In this document: positions 1 through 13,641 of the stretch, piece after piece
Position numbering within the stretch: position 1 is the first letter of the stretch
Layout of the letters: the number at the start of each line of letters is the position of its first letter
Source of the DNA: Bugula neritina
Lineage: Eukaryota > Bryozoa > Gymnolaemata > Cheilostomatida > Bugulidae
Assembly (NCBI GenBank): GCA_964035545.1
Contig: OZ037767.1
Coordinates: forward strand, 20,128,628 to 20,192,627
DNA length: 64,000 bases
Direction: 5' to 3'
Translations under genes and position numbers: made by a program
Notes under the pieces: generated by a model
Database searches by the model: none
Told to the model about the DNA's origin: nothing
What the model saw: the letters and a program-made list of their open reading frames with translations, nothing else

Positions 1-2569
1 AACAAGAAACTTACTAAAAATACCTACTGCGTAAATGTTGAGTATTTTTTTGCTTTCTCTTCAATCATATTTTATAAAAGATTAATTCAAATAAACAATT
101 GTTAGTAAATCTTTAAATTTTGCTACATTTTACAGTTATTGGAGTTTACATTTAATATATTTAAAATGTATAGTATTTTATTCTACATTTTATACCAGTA
201 AGTGATTGTGATGCTGAAATCATTGCGAAAAGATAATACGTGTCTTATATTACATAATGGAATTCTTGCTGAAACATCCAGTACGTTTAGTTGCCTTGTG
301 TAAAAGAGTAGACCAGCAATCATATCGCCTTAAATGTATACCTATTTAACCAATTTTGCTTTAGGTAGAGCTTTTTATCAATATGCAATGCATGCACTAA
401 ATCTAAATCGCTAAGTTTCAACCATTCTTAGATTACAAAAAAGAAATGGAAGCAGATGACCTCCAAGATTTTCTTCAACTAACCTACGTGCATACAATTA
501 GTAGATTTGTTAGTTTCAACAACAATACGCCTAATTGATGATGACACTCCATCTAACATAATTTATTCAAGTTGAGTAGTATGCTGGACAGCAGCGAATT
601 TAGATTGAGTAGATAATTCTTAAAAATAAAATTATTATCATTAATAGACAGGCCATGCTATACATTCACTAAAGAAAAGCAAAATTTTACCTAATTGCTA
701 ATAAACTGAAAACTGTGATACATTGTTACTGAATGAGAACAATTCAGAATATGTAATTTTCAAATTTTGGTTCAAATACTAGTATAACATATACAAACGT
801 TTAAAAAAGTGAAAAGTATAATCTAAATTCTAAAACAATGCTGCTTTTAATTCAATACCAACCAAATGGTAATGCTAGTCATTAATATTGTACATATTAT
901 TGAAAATGAACTGGGTTATGTATGCCAACAGTATATCATTACTCATCATTAGCTTTGTATCTAGTAGAAAATGTCACTACAGCCAATAAGGGATAAGATT
1001 TCAAATCAGATTGTTACTAGCAATTTTAAGCCTTAAAAATTATATTAAAGGTTTTTCCAAATAGCACAGTCAATGGTTTTGATCCTATAATTTTAAATCT
1101 CAAGCCCACAATAACTATACTACCCTGGTGCCCATATCACTAGCTATAATGCAGGAATTAATATCATCATAGCCTAAACAATGCTTCTGAAATCTCAAAG
1201 TTGGTGAATGCAAAAAAGGTTTAAGTAAATAACCAATTGCCAAAACTAAGTTTAACCCATAAACCAACATCAACTGGCGAAGTAAGCTTAGTAAACAGTA
1301 CTGCACTGCAGCACACGCCAAAATATTGTAAACAACCGTGAAAAAATAACTATAAGTAGTCACGGATGAACTTGAACCTAATACTAATAGAGATGTTATG
1401 CTATAGCAATAATTATAAAATGCTACAATATTACTATTCTGAAAAAATAGTCTATGACTATCACTATACCTATGGCTATAGCATTACTATAACTATTAGT
1501 ATTAGTAATACTAATAGTAATGCTGTAATAGTATTACTATTAGTAATGCTAATACTTATACTATCAGTTATCAGTATCATTATCACCATCAGTCTATCAA
1601 TGGTTAGTGATTACTACTTATCTTTAATAACTTTATTATTAATAATTGCATTTCAAATTCAATTTTATTTTTAATAATAAAATTAATTTGATATAATTAA
1701 TAAATCACATTTTCATTTTGATTTTATTTTTTATTTTGCACACTAACACTAAGTCTAACAGTAACACTAACAGTAACAGTAACACTTGTCATTATGATTA
1801 TATGTTATATTAAATATTAATATTTATCAATATACTTATAGTATAACTGAGTTATAGTTATAGCGTTATAGGTAAATTGGTAATAACAATAATAAACACC
1901 TATAGTTATATTAAAATTATGAGGGTGTAACTTGTAAATAAAGTTGTAGTGTATATTGGAGTAAAACATTGTCATTGTGATAGTATATCAATTATAATAT
2001 TTAAAACTCACTCGGGGTCTTCACTGTTATTGTGTTAGGGTCTAGGTACTAGCGAAAATGGCTTGACGCAGCCCTGAGACGGTGTTCACTGGGTACATTG
2101 GTTTGAGATCTCGAGTTTAGAGCTGGTGAGTTGGAGTTCAAACAGCTCAGTAACTTTTTAACTCAGCGTTGCTTCTAGCAATATTTGTGCTCAGCTACAA
2201 ATAGGCCCAGTTCCACAATAAGTTGAAATTGGTGTTCCATTTCTATTTGCTATAAATGGACACATTAACGCTTACTACAGCGCCTACAGTGCAATAAACA
2301 GGGCTACAGCACATGTTTCCTGTTTGAGCTATCCACACTTCTAGTTACTGTCTCTGTTGCCTTAGTTTTACTTTCAGTTTTAGTTTAATCTGAAACTAAA
2401 TGAGTAAATCTATTTACATTTTACAAATTTATTAAATGAATCTTTTCATTTATTGATATATTTGTTTGATTTTTAACTAAAAGCAAAGCTTCTTGTAGGT
2501 GAACTTTAGTTTTGAAAATTTATTTCAGCTATTGCTAGCCAGTAGCTGAAAGTGAAAGTGAAAGTCAAA
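1..2569. other. AT-rich intergenic region upstream of PWP1
   Basis: No exon with family resemblance was found on either strand. The stretch is AT-rich. About 1480-1575 and 1740-1790 are degenerate runs of TAGTATTAC / ACTAACAGTA type units, which keep reading frames open by chance. The last few hundred bases before 2570 should contain the PWP1 promoter and 5' UTR, but I see no clear core promoter element that I would assign. Confidence 0.6.
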
Positions 2570-5500
2570 ATGGCTAGTTTAGTTTCTAGTGTGTCATGGG
2601 TTTCTAGAGGTGTGGCGAAGTCGCGCCCAGAAAAGCTTTCTCTAGAAGTGAATGATTTAGAAAGCGTTATAGAAGAGTTGAAATCTGGTCTTGGGTAAGA
2701 CTCGATTTAATTAATCATTTTAATGTATATTTCACAGAATGAGAAATGCATGTCCGCTGTTTCATTATGTTTATAATTATAAATCAAAATAGTAAATTAT
2801 TAATTAATAAATTATAATATTGAATTTAATATATCAAATTCAATATGAATACGTGATACATATTGAAATCACATCTACCTTTTAGTTTTACTATTACATT
2901 AGTATTACTATTAGTATAGCTAAAACTAAAAGTCTTAGTTAGTCATTAAGTGATTACTCATTAGTCATTAGTGTTACTATCACTCACTTACTATTTTAGA
3001 AAACATAGGTCCTGTGAAACTGAGTTGGCGTATACCGCTAATGAGTTATTTTAAACATAGAACATGGTAGTATAACTGATCTTGTTATTTTGGATTTTAG
3101 TAAGGCCTCCTCTGTTAACCATAGAAAACCGTTACAAAAATTATCAATCATTCAATGTATGGTATAAATTACTTGATTTATTTATGGATTGAGCAATTTT
3201 TATCTTTTCGAAAGCAGTTTGCAATTGTGGACGATTCATCATATAATGAGGTAAAAGTGATATCTGTTGTACCTCAAGGATCGGTTCTGGGGCCTTTGCT
3301 CTTTCTCATCTATATCAACGATTTACCAATAGGTATCGATTCGCAGATCCGATTGTTTGCAGATGATGCATTGCTTTTTGATGTCAGACAAAATAAAAAT
3401 CAGGTACAACAAGATCTAAATACTGTAGAGAAATGGTCCCATTCCTGGCAGGTGTGTTTTAATGCAGCCAAATGCTCAGTTATATCAGTTGGTAAAAAAG
3501 ATTCTAATATAATATATACTTTGAGTAATACTAGATTATGTAACATAGATTCATATCCATATTTAGGTATTGAATTTAGTTAGAACATGAAGTGGACTAA
3601 TCATATAAATAAAATAATAGCCAATGCCTGTAAAAACCTGGAAATGATAAAAAGAGTACTAAAATCTGTAAGCACAAAAACTAAGCTTGTTGCATATTAC
3701 AGTTTAATGAGGTCAAAGTTGGAATATGGCGGTCAGGTTTGGGATCCTGTTTTAAAAAAGATATTAAAATTATTGAAAAAGTTCAAAATTAAGCATTGCG
3801 ATTTATTTTTTTTATAAGATCACAAGTAAGCTACAGCAATCTGCTAGAAGTCACAGGAATTAAATCCATAAAAAACCGTTGAAAAGAAATGGGGCAAAAA
3901 CTATTTTTCAAATGTATAAAAAATAATTTAATAAATCAAGGACATGTCGCTCCACAACCTCCAATTAATATGAGACAACACTTAAAGTTTTTCTTGCCTG
4001 CAATATCGTCAAAAGTATAATTTCATTCTTTTTATCCTCGAACTCCTAGAGAGTTGAGAGATGGAATTTAGACTAGAGTGTTGGTTTTTGAGATCCTGTT
4101 TACTTACATTTTACTACGAAGCCCTATAACTAAAATATTAAACAAGTAAACGATATACTATCAAAAAGAGTATACACGTATTATATGCATATACATATAT
4201 GTATATATCGAGTTCCCATGCATTCAATCTCCAGGGGTTCTTAGTGGAAAACTCCCCTAAGCTGAGCTGAACTATTACTATTAATATTACTATTAGTATT
4301 GCCATTACTATTAGTATTAGTATAACACTAATACTAAGTATTACTATTAGGCATTAGATTTAGTATAATTTATTATTTATAGTCACTATTAGTATTATTA
4401 ATATAAATATTAGTTATTAATACTTATACTACTACTTGTCAAGTAGTAAAACTAAAAGTATTAGTATATAATTATACGTAATCGTATGACTAAATGGAAA
4501 TCAGTAATACTAAATGTAATATACCATAAGTTAATATTAATACTAATAGAGTAATACTAATCAGTAATTAAGTGATACTATTACTAATAACTATTTAATT
4601 ACTACAATCAGTATTACTAAATCTAATAGTAGTACTAATATTAAGTTGAATTATTTTATTTCTAATTCTTACACTTTTGACTTACTGTTAGTGTTCCTAA
4701 TTTACTCGAAGCGATATACTCTTAGTCTTACAGTTGGGTTGCTCCTAGTTTAAATTCTATTTTTAAACTTGCAGTTGCTTTCAGTTTCAGTCAAGATTCA
4801 TGGCTCATAATCATACTGAGTTAGCTGAGAATGGAATTAGTAACGTACTAATTCAGTTACTGTTGGTGTTACTAAGTCTAATGAAATATTTATAGTATAG
4901 TAAATACTTGGTCCAACTACAATTACATGTGACGATAATTGGCTAATTCATATCATTATTATTAATATAAATGGTGCAATTCTGTATCTAATATGTAATA
5001 CCCAATACTGCTAACAGTAATATTGATTCAGTAAGATCCACTTTGCTACCTAATAAATAATTTAAAGTGAATTGATGTTGTTATTTTACTAAACCAATAT
5101 CGTCATATTGATAATAATAATAATCGGACTTGAATTATTTTCATTCATAAATAACTTTAATTTGGATGGCAACAGCAGCACTATTTCTGCAATTTGTAAG
5201 TTATTTATAAGAAGTTAAAATTAGTACATTTCCTAAAATTCTCGCGTCACATCTTAGTCACTAATCAATGGTGTTTAAATGGTCATAGTGATGGTGAGTC
5301 CACAGTTGGTGAAGATAACTTGCCAAGGAAGCCTCCTAAGAATGCATCTGTATGTAAGACAGCCAATGGAACTGAAGACAGCGTTGAGAATCCTCCTGGA
5401 GAGGACAGCAGTGGAAGTGACGAGGAAGTTGTTGATGAGAACGAAGACCCTGATGACCCGTATAATCTAGCTGCCTACGATGATGAAGACCAAGATGATG

Positions 5501-8500
5501 GTGAGGTGTTCAGGTTTTGCAGGTTCTGACCACTTCATGCTAAGCTATGCTTTTTGTCTTACATGTACCAAGATTACTAGTTCATGCACATGTTTTCCTG
5601 GTGTATGTATTATTCATAGCTAATAATTCTATAAATTTCAAGCTGCTACATTTATGAATTGATTGAATTCATGACTCCTGGTGGGCCTCAGTGAAACTTG
5701 CAGTAATTCATAACTTATGTAGATGATAGGTGTTGCTGTACTTGTAGTTTAAGAGTAGTATTGTTTGTGCCATGCTGTAGAGTTGATGTTGGAGTCTACA
5801 ATTGCTGGGATGACCGTCTACGCTGATAATAAAGATGACCCTTACATCACCCTCCCAGATGAGGTATTCTATTCTATATTTAGCTGAAACTTGTCATCTT
5901 CTTAGAGCCAACATACTGTATTCTTATGTCAAATTGTCGTGTGTGATTGTGACCCTCGAAAAGAGTTTTTGCAGTAATCAAACTAACATTCCTATGCTTA
6001 TGCCCATTTAGATATATAATAGGAGTATAAAGCTCGTGTTCGTATTTGTATAAAGAAAGCCAAAGTTATACTTATTAATTCCTTCAAGTTGGATTTCTTA
6101 TGCGGAAAGGCATTTATGATCTTTGGTTTAGCACTTGTTAGTTGTTTTCAAGTACAGAGCTAATTAATGTGCAGACACTGTTGAGATGTTTTGATCGGTA
6201 GATTTGAAACATGCTAGTTCTATTTTCTGGTGCAAACTCAGGAATATTATTTATTTGTGGAAACATATCATCAGGCATGTGTATCTACTCATATTGTGTG
6301 CGAGATTAATTTCTCTAAATACACTCTGTTATAATCAAGTCTAGTTCTGGTGGTTCACTTGATACACGCATGCTGAGAATGCGACAGGTTCTATTAGTAC
6401 ACCTACTATGTGTCCGCAGGTAGACGAAGAAGATGATAAAGCAGACTTTGAAATAAGACCTACAGATAACCTCATAGTGGCTGGCAGAGCAGCCCCGGAG
6501 TGTAGTCTTCTGGAGGTCTACGGTGAGCATCTTTTTACGTGTCAATTTCTTCTTCAAAGTGTTTCTGGCTTTTAGTGTTTTGAGTAACTCTATACAGCCT
6601 ATTTTCATCTTAATATATAACTTGTTGTCATAGTATTATATTGTATTACCTGGTAATTATGTTGTATGACCAGGTAATTATTTAATAGTAACACTTCTAA
6701 TCAAATCATTTATCTTCTGCAGTTTACAACCAGAAGGATTCTAGTTTATACTGTCACCATGACATTATATTACCTGCTTTCCCATTGGCTGCTTGCTGGA
6801 TAAACTATGATGTGGAGACGAAATCACCTGGTGAGACCCCCTCTCTATTCACTGGGTGCTATTCTAGACAGGGCGGTAATTTATGTATGCAGAGCCGCCA
6901 TCTTCTGTACGCTAAGTGAATGTTTCGTGTCCTGCAGGTAACATGGTAGCCGTTGGGTCAATGGAACCAGTGATCTCTATCTGGGAGTTAGACGTTGTAG
7001 AGGTCATTGAGCCTGTAGCCACTCTCGGCACCAAACAGTCCGAAAAGTCTACCAAAAAGAAAAAGGTTCTGTTAATAATTATATTTAATTGATAATAAAT
7101 ACTCTGCTGCTTATAATGCAGTGGGCATAAATTGTATAGTTGTGTATTCTCAGCTGTTTAATTCAAGTACATTGCTCCCTCCGTATCTTACTAAGCTACG
7201 GGTCTAAAACCTCAATTTGTAACATAGTAAAATACCATATTTAACTCACAGATCCGTTAAATTTGGCTATTTTGTCCACAAGCCACAAAACGAGGCTCCA
7301 AGCGCTTCCCGTGATTTAAAGAATATTGTGAGAAATGAAGGAGCCTTGTAATACTATACTTATTGTAGTTTTTCTATCCATATTTATTTTCAGAAAAAGA
7401 AATTGAATTTTTGACTGTAAAGTTTAGCAAATGAAAAATGTTTAAAATGTTGTAAACCTCGAAATTGACATTGATTCATTTCTTTGAAGCAGTGATTTTT
7501 TGTCAGTAGATGAACTGTCGGTAGCTACAGGCTTGCTGAATGAAAATAATTCAGTTGTAAACTAACGTCTCATACCTCGCAAGACATTTCTGAAGAGTTT
7601 TCCAGTTACTATAATTTTGTCTGATGTTTGTATTTATCTTCTCCTGTTATGCTTAGAAAACTAAAGAGAAAAGTTCTGTGGACGGACATACAGATGCTGT
7701 TCTAGACATCAGTTGGCACTCAATGGCCCCAACAGCCCTGGCCAGTGCGTCAGCAGATCACACCGCTGCCGTCTGGGACTTGTCTGAGGGTAAACAACTC
7801 CTTAGTCTTAGACATGCGGATAAAGTACAGACACTAGACTGGCATCCAAAGGAGTCATCGGTCCTGCTTACCGGTGCTTTCGATCAGTAAGGCAGCACGT
7901 GCTATGATATTAGATACTCCACCAGCTTCACTGCTGTCAGCTGTATAAATTCAATAAGTTAGACAAATCATTCTATAAGCAGCGCCGAGTCGGGGGTAAC
8001 TGAGTGCAATAGTTTGGGATTCTTGGGTTTGGAGTTGGGGTTCCAAGTTTCAACTTAAACCCCAAACTTGAAGCTGCTCATAGAACCATTCAAGTTAGAC
8101 ATAAGTGACTATAAAATATGATTTGAATAAACTGCTGATAGGTTGTGAACTGGGCATCAGTTATTCAAAGTAGTGTTTTTATGTCTGTCAACTCATCAGA
8201 GTTATTTGCTCGTGCAACTCAGAACACTATCCTCAATGTGTGGACTTGACTATAAAACTTATCATGCAATGTAATGTGATTAGGAATATTTTATTCTTTT
8301 AGTTAACACTTTCTTGTAGTGGTGATAACTTTGTTTTGTGGCTAGTATTTTAAATCAACCTAGTATATGATATTACTATGTAAATAATTATATTTTACAA
8401 ACTATTTTAGTGTGGTTAGACTTTATGATTGCCGGCAACAGGATAAAACTTGTCTGAAGTGGAAAATCAAAGGAGAAGTAGAAAGAGTGCTCTGGGATAG

Positions 8501-10345
8501 TTTCTGTCCCTACAATTTCTTTGTAAGTCGAGTTACTTTTGCTCTCTACTATTGAGTGCTACTGACTACCACTGGTACTTTTAAGTACTATCGGCTATTA
8601 CTTAATACTATTGACTAATAGGACTCAAACTATGCAGTTTCTTGTTCGGCTCTTGTTGAGCTTTAGGCTCGTAATCTGGAGCAAGTATTAGTACAGTGAT
8701 GATGTATTGTAGTTATCTTCTCATTGATATTCAAGCGTAGATTGTTTTTAACAATTCCTTCAGATTCCCAAGACTTTTGAGTTTTTGTTTAATAACTAAA
8801 TAGTAGTGGAGATGTGGAAGTTGTGTTCTCGTGTTTATATTTCACTTCCGGAATGGACATCTGTATATGCTCATCAGTGCATGTCATTTCTTTACTCAAC
8901 TTCTGAGTACAATCTGTCTCTCCCACGTTATGGAAGTAGTCTCGCTGCCATGTGGGTATTTTGGTTAGCAAAGGTTTATTACATAACATCTGTACACTGT
9001 ATACAGCCTACAGACAGGTACTGGTGATAAATTACACTTCTAAATATAGTAACATTAACCTTGTGTTATAAGTTTAATTGGTTTTAGTTTTTCACCAGCA
9101 CTGGTTGATGTACGTTGTATATTATTAGTGAGTCAGTGTTTGATGTGTGCTGCTGCAGTGGTCAGACGCCCTCTTTGTTCACTGACAACTAAAAGTTGTT
9201 TTTTGTCTTATTTTTCTGTTTTTAATTCATGGAAGTTTCATGGTAATATTATAGTTCAGTCAGGACTTGAAACATTCATGGAAGTTTCATGGTAATATTA
9301 TAGTCAAGTCAGGACTTGAAACATTCATGGAAGTTTCATGGTAATATTATAGTTCAGTCAGGACTTGAAACAGCTGTGTTCTTCTCAATAACCCAGTGTT
9401 TCTAATAACTAAACCGTGTTTCTCCTTTCACTTCCTGTGCAGGCGTCAGATGAATCGGGTCATGTGTTCTATATGGACTCTCGCAAGGAAACTTTGCCCG
9501 TGTTCACTCTCCGAGCTCACGACTCCGCAGTAACTGGACTGACGCAGTGCAGAGGTTATGATGGTTGCTTAGCAACTGTTGCTATGGATGCAGCATTGAA
9601 AGTGTGGGACACAAGAAAGGGCAACCCCAATTGTGTGCTGGAAAAGAAGTTCAAAGACCAGGTAAGCTCACATAGTGTTAAATATAATGTGTTGAATAGT
9701 GTATCTATATAGTTATTGCATTATATTATTGTGAGAAATGATTTTGCAGATCAAAATAGAACTTGTAGTTGTTTGCCATAAAGGTAATAAAACAGTGATA
9801 TTGTGTATGTGTTGTGTAGGGTGGACTGACGTGTGTAGCCCCTTGTCCTGAGGCTAACTCTATTCTGGTTCTCGGGAGTGAAAAATGTCTAACAATATAT
9901 GACCTACAGTCGTCCAGTCAAGGTACTCAGTCTATTTTTTTAGTAGAATGATAGGCTGTAAGGAGAAACATATCACTGGTAGCGCAACACCTCCCCCCAA
10001 CAGTATCAAAGTATTATTCTATGTGAATTGTCATCTTCTCGTAATTCTCGTTACAACATGTTGTTTCTTTTATCAGCTTTATTTTATTTTTGTTGAGTTG
10101 TCTTCTCTCCACATATTTTAGTAAAGAAACATTTTGGAGGACCCAAAACACCAGAAACCAACACAAGTGTAGATGAGGCAATGGACGGACTGACTCTAAA
10201 CACGATGGAGTCCGATAACGACGAACTAAATGAATATTTAGGCAATATCTCAGAAACTGTGGCTAAATCTAAAACAGCATCGTTGTCACAAGTCAATAGA
10301 AAGAAAAAGAAAGCTAAGCGAAAGAATAAGAAAGCTGGTGGCTAA
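2570..10345 (+). CDS. PWP1, periodic tryptophan protein 1 homolog (WD-repeat protein), 11 exons
   Basis: Exons read as 2570-2694, 5289-5500, 5781-5863, 6420-6522, 6723-6830, 6938-7065, 7657-7886, 8411-8522, 9443-9661, 9820-9922 and 10122-10345. They sum to 1647 nt, or 548 residues plus TAA; human PWP1 is 501 residues. The N-terminus has the family signature (VSWVSRGVAKSRPEKL, near residues 8-23). Exon 2 is an acidic Glu/Asp/Ser linker. WD-repeat pieces follow: VAVGSMEPVISIWELD (about residues 214-229), GHTDAVLDISWH with AVWDLSEG, VVRLYDCR, and ALKVWDTRKGN. The C-terminus is a Lys/Arg-rich tail (KKKKAKRKNKK), fitting nuclear targeting. In other eukaryotes PWP1 acts in nucleolus and chromatin, in rRNA transcription and large-subunit assembly. 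All introns begin GT and end AG. The start ATG is chosen by homology. Intron 1 (2.6 kb) holds a LINE fragment. All three frames of logic (phase, homology, length) agree. Confidence 0.95.
3070..4150 (+). mobile_element. Truncated, decayed LINE (non-LTR retrotransposon) reverse transcriptase fragment in PWP1 intron 1
   Basis: A 142-codon open stretch (3155-3583) and a second one (3587-3817) encode consecutive parts of a reverse transcriptase, separated in the same region by a TAG after LGIEFS. Family motifs are VPQGSVLGPLLFLIYINDLP and the catalytic FADD box. A remnant of the preceding LDFSKA motif sits near 3090-3107 in another frame. Downstream, about 3820-4080, pieces such as a PRTPRELRDG-like sequence read in scattered frames, as at the C-terminus of jockey/CR1-type elements. 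The endonuclease domain is missing, so the copy is 5'-truncated and dead. The exact boundaries are not visible. The orientation is the same as the host gene. Confidence 0.8.
4262..4640. repeat. Degenerate TAATACTAATAG-type low-complexity tract (PWP1 intron 1)
   Basis: Long run of imperfect ACTATTAGTATTA-like units with little other sequence content. Similar tracts occur at about 1480-1575, 2880-2975, 48100-48310, 49920-50075 and 50296-50400, so the motif is dispersed through this genome segment. Confidence 0.7.
9226..9372. repeat. Three tandem copies of a 49-bp unit (PWP1 intron 8)
   Basis: Unit starts TTCATGGAAGTTTCATGG and recurs at 9226, 9275 and 9324 with almost no change, giving a period of 49 bp. 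It lies just upstream of the exon 9 acceptor region but does not overlap the exon. Confidence 0.9.
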
Positions 10346-10542
10346 ATTGTAGCTGTCATTCAGGTGTAGGAGAAGGCAACTGCTTCTTCTACTTCCTGTT
10401 TGTCGTAGAGGAATCTTTCTGAACTTCCCAAACAAAGATTTTGAGAACGTTCAAGTCAACATGAAGTTATAGGTGAAAGATATTTTGACTAACTCCTGGC
10501 AGGAAATGTGATGGCATGGATTAGTGTTATATTTGTCTTGAG

Positions 10543-10548
10543 AATAAA
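10543..10548 (+). terminator. PWP1 poly(A) signal AATAAA
   Basis: Canonical AATAAA about 200 bases after the PWP1 stop codon, giving a short 3' UTR. It is followed by T-rich sequence. The opposing gene's candidate signal lies about 75 bases further on, so the two 3' ends nearly meet. Confidence 0.75.
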
Positions 10549-10620
10549 TTTTATTTGAAAATTTCAATACATTCTTGTGATTTTAGTTCGAATTAGTAAA
10601 TATTTCATTTACATAACGAT

Positions 10621-10626
10621 TTTATT
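10621..10626 (-). terminator. Candidate poly(A) signal of the acidic repeat-protein gene
   Basis: TTTATT on the plus strand reads AATAAA on the minus strand, about 175 bases beyond the minus-strand stop codon at 10802-10804. Other AT-rich hexamers nearby are possible, so this is a reasonable but not unique choice. Confidence 0.5.
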
Positions 10627-10801
10627 GAAATAAAACTTATAAAACAATAAATAATGTTGGTAAAATAACAATACAAATAAACATGTTAAAAGTTGTTTTA
10701 TAAAAGATTAGAAATTAATGACAAAAATGTAAACTGTAGAACTAAATAAGAGTAAGCAGGCCTTCAGCATTGAGAACCAATAGAAATGCTCGAAACACAG
10801 C

Positions 10802-12220
10802 TTAGTCTTCTATTGGTTGTTGAATATCATCTGAATATTCTAACTCCTCAATCTCATGATCATTTGGCTGTACACTGCTTTCACCAGCAGGCTGTGTTGA
10901 GTTGCTCAGACGTTCAAATGTATCTTCCTCAGTTACAGCTTGTACCTCCACATTTACACTGATGTCTTCTTCAACTTGTACTGCTGTAAACTCATGTACC
11001 TCTCCATCTACACTGATGTCTTCTTCAACTTGAACTGCTGTAAACTCATGTACCTCTCCATCTACATTGATGTCTTCTTCAACTTGAACTGCTGTAAACT
11101 CATGTACCTCTACATCTACACTGATGTCTTCTTCAACTTGTACTGCTGTAAACTCATGAACCTCTACATCTACACTGATGTCTTCATCAGGTTGGAATCT
11201 TTCAGCTGAATGTGAATTATTATCTCTACTTGAGACATCACTGCAACACAACAAAATATTACCTTACTTCATTGACTAAGTTCACAGTTGATTAGACAAA
11301 AGTTTGTTATAAAACAGCTTCTGCTAGCTGTTTTATAACTTCTACATTAATCAAATTTTTGAGGGCAGAGAAAGACTAAAAAATGGATATTCAACCTTAA
11401 AATATTTATTATAAACACTTCAATTATTTCTATTAACATTTATTATTTAGTTAGTAAAAGACATCTTTTATCTACAACTTAATAACAAAAACTTTACAAT
11501 TCTCCAGTGAGCACCCACTTGACAAATTTAGTACATTGGAAAACTGAATAATTAGGCTATGAGTTGAACAACCGAAATGTATTGTGATTTGATATAATTT
11601 GAAGTCAGTGAAATATTTATAGTTTAAAGAAACTGTTATACATCTTCTGTTAAGATAAATCAATGCTCTTAAGTTGTGTGAAAATTAGTGAAGTTCTGAG
11701 CAAGCTTATGATGACAATAAAAATGCCAAATATAGAAACTTTGTTGCTGATTGCTTAGAAAACTTATTAATATAATAGTAAGAAAGATGGTGTGCTTATG
11801 ATTATTTAGTGATTGATTCTCTTAGGTTTAAAATGGACAGGCTATTCAAATTTGAAATATTTATAATAAACACTCGGACTATTTCTATAAACAGGTGATG
11901 AGCATTCACTTTTAAATCATTTATAGGTTTTATTTATTAAATGTCCATTGCTAAGTTGTGTTACCTTCACAGAGTCTTACCAGGTTAGTATCATATATCC
12001 ATTTATGGTATACAATATATTCTTTTGTAAAAGTATATATTATGTTAACATTATTAACATATGTAATATATTCTCGATTTACAATATATAATATTATGTT
12101 TGTTTATTTTACATAATATTTACATAAATAACAAATATACTTTTTAAATATGAGTTACACTTACAGATTAGTTTGAAGTTGATCTTCCAATTGGGTCAAA
12201 CTACTTTTTCTTGAAAACAT
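10802..12220 (-). CDS. Small acidic protein with 18-residue tandem repeats, unknown family
   Basis: Two coding exons on the minus strand: 12165-12220 (ATG at 12218-12220, ending before a GTAAGT donor) and 10802-11240 (after a TTGCAG acceptor). The join keeps frame (Leu codon CT|T) and gives 164 residues. A likely 5' UTR exon starts at 12589 going upstream: a GTGAGT donor there pairs with a TTATAG acceptor at 12234, just before the ATG exon. The protein starts MFSRKSSLTQLEDQLQTNL. It then carries about four full and one partial copy of an 18-residue unit of the form EEDISVDVEVHEFTAVQV (54-bp repeat), then an acidic tail ending QQPIED. No signal peptide, membrane segment or known domain is visible. 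The splice structure supports a real gene; the function is unknown. It is tail to tail with PWP1, with 456 bases between stop codons. Confidence 0.65.
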
Positions 12221-12650
12221 GATGTGAACTCCGCTATAAAAGTTATACAAAACAATTATTATAACATTCTACTTTTAATCAGTTTTAATGAATGTTGTAT
12301 GAAGACTGTTGAACATTTCAGTACTTTAATTAGCTTCTGCTATGTATAAATATTGTATTTAAAATGATATTTGAAATGATTTTATATACAAGACATAATA
12401 ATTTCATCAGATAAAGAGTTTAATAATTACAATGGTTTTACAATTATATATCTAATCAACTAAAAATTTTATTGAATTTTGTTTCATACAATGTGTTAAA
12501 ATATAAATAATAATTGTTTAAAATATGCATATAAACTCATTTAATTATTAACAGTTGTATACTATTTATAGTAGAGAGAAAGACTCACCAAAATGTGAAA
12601 GTCTATAACAAAACTTTTTCTCTTTCCAAAGTAATATCTTTAAGGCTGAT

Positions 12651-13640
12651 ATCAAGATTTAACTGTGCCATAATCTCAAACCTCTCCTTTTATAGGTAAG
12701 GACAGGTATTTTTTGCTTCCACTTATGCAATAATTGTAAATTTTAAAATTTTCTTCAAATTTGCAGATGACTAGAAACTTTGTTACGTCTTCCTTCTTTA
12801 TTTGTCTACAATAGGCCCATTCATGCATTCATGATTATTTTTATATTCTAATTTCTTCTATTGTATGTGTATCATGGTTTCCTATCAATAGTATGATATA
12901 TTGGATTATTGTGTAGAAATTGTCATGTCATGTTATGAAATAATTAGTCAACCCTAAACAAACAATAAAAATACATTTTAGAATGAAAATCCAGTTTCTA
13001 CTAGTCAAAATAAATTCCAATTAAATTTATATGCAAAACTACATTCTACAAAAACCTACATTTTACTACATTTAATATATATGGTCAGTAGACAACAGTG
13101 CTTGAGATTCTATGGCATGCCTCGTAAAAAGGTCAGCCATAACTAGTTATTCCCATTAAATTGCATATGCACCAATGCACTCAATGCATCATGCAGTATT
13201 TACTAATTGTGTAGTATAATAGGTAATATGTTTATAAATATTTTGAATTAAAGATACATTATGATTATTAATATTTTCAATAGAAATTTACATTGCGGCA
13301 AATTTTGCCAGAAAGTTTTGTTTATTTAAAAGCTGATTACTCGTTAGCATTTAATTAAATTTTTTTTGCTGAAGCTGTAAGTTCTTGAAACTATTTCATG
13401 AGTATTTCTTGAGGTCTTTGTATAACAAGTATTGCAGTATTTTATTTAAATATCTTGAAACTTTTATTATTTGCACATTAAAATAAAATACTGCAACACA
13501 TATATTACAAGGGTTGGTTAATACATTATAGCTACCATTAATTAGATAAACATAATGATTGGTGATAGAAACTAAAATTGAATGATCAACAAACAATTTA
13601 GGTATGCATTCTAATTCTCTGTGAAATAATGTTTCCAAAA
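12651..13640. other. AT-rich region with no recognised gene
   Basis: I see no exon with family resemblance and no clear transposon ends here. The short reading frames on both strands show AT-biased composition and no conserved motif. Confidence 0.55.
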
Positions 13641-13641
13641 T

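Noticed and set aside
10940-11209. Plus-strand 89-codon Cys/Tyr-rich repeat frame
   Set aside because: Antisense shadow of the 54-bp coding repeat; no splice or start context.
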